Shown here one piece after another: positions 57,047 to 64,000 of a stretch of DNA of 64,000 nucleotides. The position numbers and the translations under genes were made by a program. The stretch spans positions 875,879,594-875,943,593 of the forward strand of contig NC_081409.1 of NCBI RefSeq assembly GCF_030272615.1, written 5' to 3'. The notes beneath the pieces are model-generated. The model was not told the origin of the DNA. It saw only the letters and a list, made by a program, of their open reading frames with translations, and did not search any database. How positions within the stretch are numbered: position 1 is the stretch's first letter; each line of letters begins with the position of its first letter. The stretch comes from Cryptomeria japonica. Lineage: Eukaryota; Streptophyta; Pinopsida; Cupressales; Cupressaceae.

Positions 57047-58239
57047 TGATGAATACTAAGAGGGGTGGGTGAATTAGTATGCCAAAAATATTTGTACTTA
57101 AACACTTAAACAGTCTGAAGATAAACCGGTAAAACAGTTTAACAGACAGACCGGTTATCACACATGCAAACCAAAATGCAAATAAAGCATTCACCCACAA
57201 AAGCAATACAACCATAACACAAGATATTTGACGTGGAAACCCACATGGTAAAAACCATGGTGAGATGGAACTCACAAGTCACTATCTGTAGAATAGAAAC
57301 CAGACCGGTTAAGGTCAGACCGGTTAAGGTCTTACAATGTTCTTCACCAGAATAGATCATGTTAGGAATCTCAATCTCTCTTAGGAGATAAGTCCAATTA
57401 AAGACTACCTTGCAAGAGGATTTTAGATTCACAGAAGTGAACCACCTTGTTAGAGGATTTACAAAAGGCTTTTGGGCCTACCCGGTTAAGGGCTACAGAC
57501 TTGTCAAAGATGTGAGTAATCAACAAGTGTTTGATCTATCTAATAGCACAAACTGCTTGGTTAGATCCAGTATAGCTCACTGCTAATGCATTCCAGCATT
57601 ACTTCAATCTTCTCTATCTCTCTCTCAGTTACAACTTGATCTTCTCAGATAAGATCGCTCTTACAACAACTCAACAACCACCTTAAACCCTAGCACAACA
57701 TAAACCCTTTCAACAACAACTTAAAACCCTAGACATGATGTCCTTTTAAAGGAATCTAATTTCATGTCGGTCCAATAAGATTACATTACAATTTCCTAGG
57801 TTCAATGAATCTAGACATACTCAGTAACACAACACAAAAAGCATTGTCAGTGTGTCGGCACCGTCAAACAATCGGTGGATTGGTAACTCATCACAAAATG
57901 CCGGTTGGTAACTCATCACAAAGTATTACCAGTTCATACAAAATACCGGTTGTCGGTTTGACAAAAATGAAGACTGGTAGGAATGTGTTATGCCACTTTC
58001 CTCCCTCATACCACTTGAGATCTACGAACCGCTTGGGGTCGACATGTCACTTCAGACTAGGAAACACATTCTGCAAAATCACCAATAGTCTAAAGACTAG
58101 AATACAACATATCGGTTGGAACAAATACCAGTTGGAACAAATACCGGTTGAGCTCTAGCTCATACATAAAAAAGGGGATCTCAATACAAGTGTGTGTCCA
58201 TCAATGACAATCACAACATAAACATCAAAAATGCCAACA
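57047..58239 (-). mobile_element. 3' LTR of element L
   Basis: 1193 bp, minus strand TGTTGGCATTTTTGATG to GTATTCATCA. It contains several ACCGGT words and a local duplication of 'gaccggttaaggtc' (about 57302-57330) absent from the other LTR. Confidence 0.92.
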
Positions 58240-58520
58240 ATCTCCCCCTTTGGCATTGATGGCAACACTTAGGAAAATAAAATTTTGACATCTAAGTGTT
58301 TTACAATAAAAAACATGCTATTAACAAAATTGCTCCCCCTAAGCATATACACTATCCCTTAATCAATACAATGTATAGCAATTTTGCATACAAAGCATAA
58401 ACATTGAGATATCAGAGCATATAGCATATATCAAAACATATATCAAAATTTTAAAGCCAGATACTTCACCCTATTTGTCTCCAAAATAGATTCGAGTACT
58501 TCTCCCCCTTTGCCAACAAT
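58240..58520 (-). other. Polypurine tracts of element L
   Basis: Plus view: 'atctccccctttggcattgat' at 58240, 'ttgctccccctaagcat' at about 58331, 'cttctccccctttgccaac' at about 58500. Same series as in G/H, C and D. Confidence 0.78.
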
Positions 58521-58967
58521 GACAAAGTACCGTTGAACAACCCTGTTTCCATTTGATATATAAAAAATAAAAGTTTATGACAACAATGAATAATACTTGT
58601 CAAAAACCGATTTATAGTCCTGCAAAAATTGTTTCATGGATAGAGACCAGGACTCAAGTAGGGAGGTGGCCACTTCTTTCTCTGATTGCATCTGGGATAC
58701 CTATTCCTCCATGGCATCAAATGTGCTTAGCTCCTGCGTAACTGTCAAGGCATCCAGGTTCAGATAACACTTCTGAAGAATTTGTAGATGTGGAAGTAAA
58801 ATCAGTTGTAGCTCCTACAAATCTCTAGACCATGTACTGATCTCTTGCTCCATTTTGGCTGACTGGATCTAGAACCGGTGAACGGTTTGCCCATAAGTTG
58901 CAAAGGAATCATAGGGTGGCTTAAATGTGCTCAAGTAGGACTGTAAGTCCATTTGAAGCTTTTTCTT
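58521..58967 (-). pseudogene. Possible 3' end of the large L protein; broken
   Basis: No long frame. Minus-strand fragments such as SKTDFYSHL-like and QEISTWSRDL-like hint that the coiled-coil protein once extended here, but I cannot follow it. Otherwise nothing is recognised. Confidence 0.3.
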
Positions 58968-60089
58968 CTAAGCTAGCACATCATCGCAGAATAGATGGGG
59001 TTGATAGATTTTTCTTAGTAGCAATTTTCCCTCATCCAAAGAGTCCCTTATATCCTTTTGGTCTTTCAGAAGTTCAGACCGGAGCTCATTCAAATTTTTC
59101 ACCAGAGCAATGTTAAGAGCCTTTTGATGCTCTTTCTTGACATTTGCCTTAGCTGCTTCTTCTAGGCTCTGCACCTGATCATCCACTACAGTACATAGTA
59201 GTTTGAGTTGTACTAGTGATGATTCAATGTTAGGAATATTGGTACCAATCATCAAACCGGTAAGGGTGTCTACAGCCGCCTGAATTATGTCTTGCTCCTT
59301 TTTCCTTCGAATGACTTCAAGGCACTCTTGAGCAACCTTGATGCTCTGCATTAGCTCTGACTCATTTGCAGACTGGAGATATCAGCCAGTTTGGCTTGAC
59401 TCTCGGTTGCCTTCGGAGTCTCCATCTGTGTGCTCTTCATTGCTTCCGTTGCCTTGTTTGCTTCCTCCTTCTTCTTTTTCTCTGCTTCCTTCTTCTTTTC
59501 TTGTTCCTTGTCTTCTTCTTCTTTCTTTTTCCTCTCTACTTCCTTCCTCTTCTCCTCTTCTTTCTTTTCTTCCTCTTCCTTTTTCTTCTTCTCTTCTTCC
59601 TTCTTCTTCTTTTCTTCCTCTTCCTTCTTCTTCTTTTCTTCCTCTTCCTTCTTCTTCTTTTCTTCCTCTTCCTTCTTCTTTCTTCTTCCTATCATCTTCT
59701 TGCTTCTTCTTCTTTTCATCTTTTCATTTCTCCTCTTCCTCTTTTCTCTTCTCTTCCTCTTCATCCCTCTTCTTCTTCTCTTCATGTTCCTTAGCCGCTT
59801 CATGTGTGTCCTTGGCTTGCTCACTGCCCTGTTCGGCTTGTTGCCCCTGTTCTGTTCCCTCATAAGGTATGTCCTGAGTAACATCTTCTATGTCCAGTGC
59901 ATCGACATCAATAGTGTCAATTGGTTCTTCAACTAGGTTTCCTTCTTCATCAAAAACTTCATCCGATTTGGATACAATCGGTTCTTTTTCTGCTTGCAGG
60001 TTGGCCATACGTGCTTTTTGAGAATTGATAGCATAATCCATATGTTGATGAGTGTCTTTTTCAACATCATCAATTCTCCCCTCTAACAG
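58968..60089 (-). pseudogene. C-terminal part of the large L protein (acidic, Lys/Glu coiled coil)
   Basis: After the TGA at about 60090 the same frame continues through LLEGRIDDVEK into MDYAINSQKARMANLQAEKEP and an acidic stretch (DTIDVDALDIEDVTQD). A (GAA)n-type simple repeat (about 59470-59760) encodes Lys/Glu blocks; within it the frame shifts, giving the 59884-59351 frame ending KATESQAKLADISSLQ. A second shift at 59351 leads to MQSIKVAQECLEVIRRKKEQ and a helical tail (LNELRSELLKDQKDIRDSLDEGK) to 58968. The parts plausibly formed one C-terminal coiled coil. Confidence 0.6.
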
Positions 60090-61856
60090 TCAGAGTCTTC
60101 TTCTCCTTGTGAAGAAGAGTCCTTTATTTTGGTCCAATACATCAAATAATTCTGAGTTTGAGAGGTCGAGAAAGTATTGTGCAAAGACTTTCTCCCTAAT
60201 CTCCTGTTCTTTTTCAATGGCAATGCGCCATTTTTTATCTAATGCTTTATATAAAGAATTTGGTGTCTGAGATTTAATCTCTGATGGCGACTGGTCATTT
60301 TTACACAAATAAATAATAATCTCCTGTAATACTTCTTCTTTCTCCTCATCACTAAAATCATCATAATAATCTACTAAATCATGAAGTAATTTTCTCCTAA
60401 TATTCTTTATTGTCCTTTGATAATGTGTCAAAGATTTGTATGAGGAGATATCAATATTTACTAGTGCGGATGTTGCCGGTTCATTCTTCTTCATTTTCTT
60501 TGTCTGTCTGGCCTTCTTTGGCTTTTCATTAGACTCGGTCTCTTCAGAGTCCGGTTCATTTGACTTAGTCTTTCTTTTTCTTTCAAAGACTTTTGTCGGT
60601 GCCACTTCCGGTTTCTTCTTTGCAGGTGATCGTTTGGTCACTCTTGGAGTTGCAGTAGTAGCCGGTGCCGATGCTGCAGGTACTACCTTTGCTTTCTTTG
60701 CAGCCGGTTCTTTTCCTTTCTTAACAGAGGGTTCCTCGGTCAGTGCAATCCTCTCCAAATAGGTTCTAGTCCTCTTAGCCTTGGGATCAAGAGGCGAGGC
60801 AATAAGGGTTGAGGCATACCCTTCCAGCATATCATACATCACCTCATAGCCCATTGGCTCCACTTCTTCCATTCTAGGCTCAACAGCCTCCATTAGGCGT
60901 TTGTCCACCCGGATGGTGAAACAAATGTCATCTTTGTATTTCTTAACGATGTCACCTGAGATCCTCACTCTTTGACTCATCTTCCTTCTGAACTCATCAA
61001 AATACTTGTTCAGCACCTCAAGGTAACCGGTTCCAATGGCTTGTATGCTTTCCTTGATCTGCTTAGTTATCGGTTGGTCAGGAGACCACAGGACATCTCC
61101 TACTTTAGGAAAGTAGCCTTGGAAATAGAAAAACAACCCAGCCAGTAGTTGTCCAAACTTGAATCTTAGTGCACTATCCTGTTTAATCGACTTCAGATTA
61201 GATAGGAGTTGCCTCTGCATACCGGTGCATAGGTCAAATGATGCATCCTCTTTAATCATCCGGTAAGCGGCATTTACTGCTACAGTAGATACAAAATTAA
61301 TCATGCTGGCTGAGAATGTTCTATAGCCTATCACCATGCAGGCGTATTTCACCAGATCATCCTTGATAGGATTAACTATCATACCTCGTGAGTCACTTGT
61401 TGAACCAGTGAGCTTGGCCATTTCCGTTTTTCTTACCGTTCTTAGGGTTGGCACTTCCCCTGTGTTATAGAAACTGGTGACTGCATGAATTTCCTGTGGC
61501 ATGATATCATGCATCCTCTCCAGGTACATCTTGTCACCATGGACTCTGCTCAAAATGATCCTGATATGATCCTCCATAAAGTCTTCTAGAAAGTATACAA
61601 CATTGTGGAGTTTCTTCTTCTCTAAGATACTAAACTCTGGTTTTATTTTCTTGTCCTTTTCGCAAAGTAAACCTAACTGGGTGTGAATAGCTAAAGACCC
61701 TAGGTCTTCTATTTTGCAATCAATATAGTCTGAAATTCCCTCTTCTACTATTACTCCAGCCGGAACTTGTGATAAGGCATTATATTTGGACTTCCTTTGA
61801 ATGTAACTTTCCAACTCAATGGATGTACTCAAACTGGTATGAGATGCGGAAGCCAT
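60090..61856 (-). CDS. Large unknown protein (ORF2) of element L, N-terminal 588 codons
   Basis: The open frame begins 7 codons earlier (61877); I prefer the ATG at 61856 (MASASHTSLSTSIELESY). No catalytic motif of any polymerase, integrase, protease or helicase is visible. The first 370 residues or so look globular and mostly helical, with aromatic-rich patches (KFGQLLAGLFFYFQGYFPKVGD). A strongly basic Lys/Ala/Pro stretch (about 60740-60480; VKKGKEPAAKKAKVV, KRSPAKKKPE) follows, like a linker-histone tail and likely nuclear. A helical, acidic segment (RKLLHDLVDYYDDFSDEEKEEV) ends at RRRRL with TGA; the same frame goes on. It could be an envelope-position protein or a captured host gene. Function unknown. 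Confidence 0.7.
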   Translation of the reverse strand: MASASHTSLSTSIELESYIQRKSKYNALSQVPAGVIVEEGISDYIDCKIEDLGSLAIHTQLGLLCEKDKKIKPEFSILEKKKLHNVVYFLEDFMEDHIRIILSRVHGDKMYLERMHDIMPQEIHAVTSFYNTGEVPTLRTVRKTEMAKLTGSTSDSRGMIVNPIKDDLVKYACMVIGYRTFSASMINFVSTVAVNAAYRMIKEDASFDLCTGMQRQLLSNLKSIKQDSALRFKFGQLLAGLFFYFQGYFPKVGDVLWSPDQPITKQIKESIQAIGTGYLEVLNKYFDEFRRKMSQRVRISGDIVKKYKDDICFTIRVDKRLMEAVEPRMEEVEPMGYEVMYDMLEGYASTLIASPLDPKAKRTRTYLERIALTEEPSVKKGKEPAAKKAKVVPAASAPATTATPRVTKRSPAKKKPEVAPTKVFERKRKTKSNEPDSEETESNEKPKKARQTKKMKKNEPATSALVNIDISSYKSLTHYQRTIKNIRRKLLHDLVDYYDDFSDEEKEEVLQEIIIYLCKNDQSPSEIKSQTPNSLYKALDKKWRIAIEKEQEIREKVFAQYFLDLSNSELFDVLDQNKGLFFTRRRRL

Positions 61857-62114
61857 TGCAAAGTATTTCAAGAACACGAAAAAATACCTTTAGAACGCAA
61901 ATTTCGGGCTTCCTGATTCTGTTTCACTCCACTCTCAATCGATTGCCAAATCACCGCTTTGAGTTCTCCACGACCATTTGCAAACTGAATTTGAATCTCC
62001 TTCAAGACTTGTCAATTTCTTGAAATCTTAGCTCAAATCATCTTTTCTTCGCTCTGCACTTTGAAAAACTTTTCTTCACTCAAAAACAGATAGTGAGAAA
62101 TGATTTGAAATATG

Positions 62115-62175
62115 CTTTTATACATGTCTCTCACCTACCGCCATTAATGCTCCTCTATTAGGGCGTAAACCCTAA
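62115..62175 (-). promoter_or_regulatory. Putative internal promoter upstream of L ORF2
   Basis: Minus-strand TATAAAAG at 62122-62115 in 'catgtataaaagcat', about 260 bp before the ORF2 ATG. About 45 bp farther upstream lies a telo-box (AAACCCTAA on the plus strand, 62167-62175). Telo-boxes near TATA boxes occur in many plant promoters for growth-related genes. Their presence inside a retroelement suggests ORF2 has or had its own transcript. The interval 62176-62424 holds no gene. Confidence 0.5.
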
Positions 62176-62424
62176 TTTGCCACTTTTACTATTTTCGGTC
62201 TTCTACCAAACGACAGGTATTACATACCAGTTAAGGTCTTTTACTGATGTAATCGGGAGTTCACAATCATTTCACCGTTTGCTCCCCTTAAGCCTCTTTA
62301 GAGCTTAGTTTGTCGGTTTTGATATTTCCACACTAGGTGCAGAAATCGGTTCCTCTTCCAACATTGTTGGTTTCTTCCTCCAGGTTTTGTTCATGTCCGC
62401 TTGAACTATTTCAACATCAATTTA

Positions 62425-63582
62425 TCCTTTTTGAGTGATCAGTATATCATCAGATATACTCTTTCTACTTCTGTAGAATCTTGCAATGTGACCCGATTTG
62501 TTGCAGTGATAGCAAACCAATCCAAGTGCTCTCCAAGGTCCATTGTTCATGTTTTCATTCTTCCTTCTGCATGTAGCAGTAGTGTGACCATGTCCATGAC
62601 AAATCCAACAGTTCGCTCTCCATCCAGTTGCCGGTTGATAACCATTGTTGCCTGACTGATAATTGTAAGCATTAAACCAATTAGGGTTCCGGTTCACAAA
62701 AGATTCCGGACCAGCTCCTTGGGTCCTCTGAGGATATCTTCTGGTATTGTTCATGATAGACCTGCATTCAGATGCTCTATGCCCAAACTTGTTGCATGCA
62801 TAACAATGACCATTGAACTTATTGGATCTAGGTACATTGTTGATAAAGTAAGGAAAATTATTGTAGACTTGGCTCCTACATACATTGGCAGTGTGTCCTT
62901 CTTTAAGACAATTAAAGAAAATAGGTTTGAATTTTTGCTTACCTTTTCCTTTGAGTGACAGTTGCTTCTTTGATGCTTCAGCATTTGTTCCTAAGGATTC
63001 TCCTTCCTCATGTCCAGAGAAACCAAGTCCATTGGTATTCTTTACCAGTCTAGATGATTCAAGCTTTTGCTCTAGCTTGACAGTACTTTTGCTGAACTTA
63101 GCAAGTATTTCCTTTGACTTAGAGAGTTCTTTGGAAATAGCAGTATTTTTCTCCATTAGGCTTGCATTTTCAGAGATAGCTATGTTTAGTTCATCTTGTA
63201 CTCCTTCTTTTTCCATTCTTCTCTCATGAAGGCGAGCAGTTAGTGTACTAATCTCTTGTTTCAACTTGGAGATCTCATGATCTCTGTCCTTTACCAGATC
63301 TTCAACTTTCCTCTGGTTCTCAAGCTCTTGACTAAACCGGATAGTCAATCCTTCCAACTCCTTTCTCAGATTGGAGTTTGAATCATTCAGCTTATTTACT
63401 TTTGCAATCATGGCTTCCATATTTGCTTCATCTTCAGAACTATTTTAAGATAGCTCCATCATCTTCTCTGCATGTTCTCTCCTTTTAGCTTGAGATGCCT
63501 TGTATTTGACCATAAGATCATCATAGGCTTGCTCAGACTGAGTGAGTCGTTGAGTAAGTTCCCTCAAGGTGTATTGCCCCAT
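62425..63582 (-). pseudogene. Gag-like protein of element L with coiled coil and four zinc-knuckle-like motifs
   Basis: Starts MGQYTLRELTQRLTQSEQAYDDL at 63582; a TAA at about 63445 interrupts it, and the frame then stays open from 63420 for 332 residues. Residues 1-130 of that part form a long coiled coil (KVNKLNDSNSNLRKELEGL; KLKQEISTLTARLHE). Four knuckle-like motifs follow: FNCLKEGHTANVC (first Cys is Phe), CYACNKFGHRASEC, CWICHGHGHTTATC (both complete CCHC), and CYHCNKSGHIARFY (last Cys is Tyr). No protease follows. Compared with copia Gags, the UBN2 fold is not apparent. Confidence 0.8.
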
Positions 63583-63616
63583 ATCTCTTTCCAAGTGATT
63601 AAACTTATAGAAAGGT

Positions 63617-63632
63617 AAGCTCTAATACCAAT
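63617..63632 (-). other. Primer binding site of element L
   Basis: Minus strand 'attggtattagagctt', initiator-Met-type with one change (TCAGAG to TTAGAG), directly before the 5' LTR. Confidence 0.82.
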
Positions 63633-64000
63633 TGATGAATACTAAGAGGGGGGGTGAATTAGTATGCCAAAAATCTTTGTACTTAAACACTTAAACAGTC
63701 TGAAGATAAACTGGTAAAATAGTTTAACAGACAGACCGGTTATCACACATGCAAACCAAAATGCAAATAAAGCATTCACCCACAAAAGCAATACAACCAT
63801 AACACAAGATATTTGACGTGGAAACCCAAATGGGAAAAACCACGGTGAGATGGAACTATCTGCAAAATAGAAACCAAATCGGTTAAGGTCTTACAATGTT
63901 CTTCACCAGAACACATCATGTTAGGAATCTCAATCTCTATTAGGAGATAAGTTTGATTAAAGACTACCTTGCTAGAGGATTTTAGATCCACAGAAGTGAA
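63633..64000 (-). mobile_element. 5' LTR of element L (cut by window end)
   Basis: First 368 bp (plus view) of the LTR, matching 57047-57435 with one 20-30 bp gap and about a dozen substitutions. The upstream remainder lies outside the window. Confidence 0.92.

Larger units (their letters stand above)
57047..64000 (-). mobile_element. Non-autonomous LTR element L with two large proteins and no pol (truncated by window)
   Basis: 3' LTR 57047-58239, interior 58240-63632, 5' LTR 63633 to beyond the window. The LTRs agree at about 96 percent over the shared 370 bp. Primer site and purine tracts are in the right places. The interior encodes a Gag-like protein (63582-62425) and a large unknown protein (61856 to about 58968). 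No protease, integrase, RT or RNase H motif occurs in any frame, so L would need enzymes from a partner, plausibly a copia element with similar LTR ends. The target duplication cannot be checked (left TCAAC). Confidence 0.85.

Noticed and set aside
59338-59936. Ser/Phe/Leu-rich plus-strand frames up to 175 codons
   Set aside because: They are antisense readings of the (GAA)n part of L ORF2.

Overview
This is plant nuclear DNA made almost entirely of LTR retrotransposons. I find no host gene with introns, no rRNA, no CRISPR and no bacterial signature. Long LTRs (0.5-1.6 kb), plant Ty1/copia and Ty3/gypsy proteins, initiator-Met-type primer binding sites and deep nesting fit a large repeat-rich genome. 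A gymnosperm is plausible, but the species cannot be fixed from this sequence.

Left two thirds (about 1-47,250): one stack of nested insertions, which I call G/H, F, D, C, A, B and E. Target-site duplications and interrupted reading frames fix the order for most of it. The outermost is a decayed minus-strand copia element, G/H (pieces at about 540-3456 and 46,570-47,255; joining the two sides is inference). It also carries a 334-bp terminal-repeat element (3457-3790) whose 135-bp repeats each hold a tRNA-like cloverleaf. Copia F (minus; 3792-4976 plus 42,262-46,569) lies next to it. Copia D (plus; 4982-42,256, duplication TAAGA) sits in F. Copia C, the same family in opposite orientation (6331-29,086, duplication TTATC), sits in the gag of D. 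Tat-like gypsy A (minus; 6645-22,666, duplication GTATG) sits in the 3' LTR of C. A further LTR, B (12,373-13,552), interrupts the RNase H of A. Chromovirus gypsy E (plus; 33,491-41,293, ATTGG/ACTGG) sits in the 3' LTR of D.

Middle (47,256-57,046): no recognisable protein genes. It holds LTR-like blocks in both orientations (47,256-48,627; 49,704-about 50,950; about 51,230-52,099; from 52,650), a 40-bp tandem repeat, about 2.2 kb of degenerate repeats rich in CTCGC/GCGAC words, and several local duplications.

Right end (57,047-64,000, truncated by the window): a structurally complete-looking minus-strand element L with LTRs, primer site and purine tracts but no protease, integrase or reverse transcriptase. 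It encodes a coiled-coil Gag-like protein with four zinc-knuckle-like motifs, then a very large unrecognised protein (about 970 codons in its decayed form) preceded by its own TATA box and telo-box. L and the tRNA-bearing terminal-repeat element are the most unusual things here.

Nearly all coding regions are broken by stops or frameshifts. C and D share a Gly-to-Arg change in the protease active-site triplet and a Cys-to-Tyr change in the zinc knuckle, which suggests a family copied in trans. The C/D arrangement also makes an inverted repeat of more than 3 kb per arm that could give double-stranded RNA.
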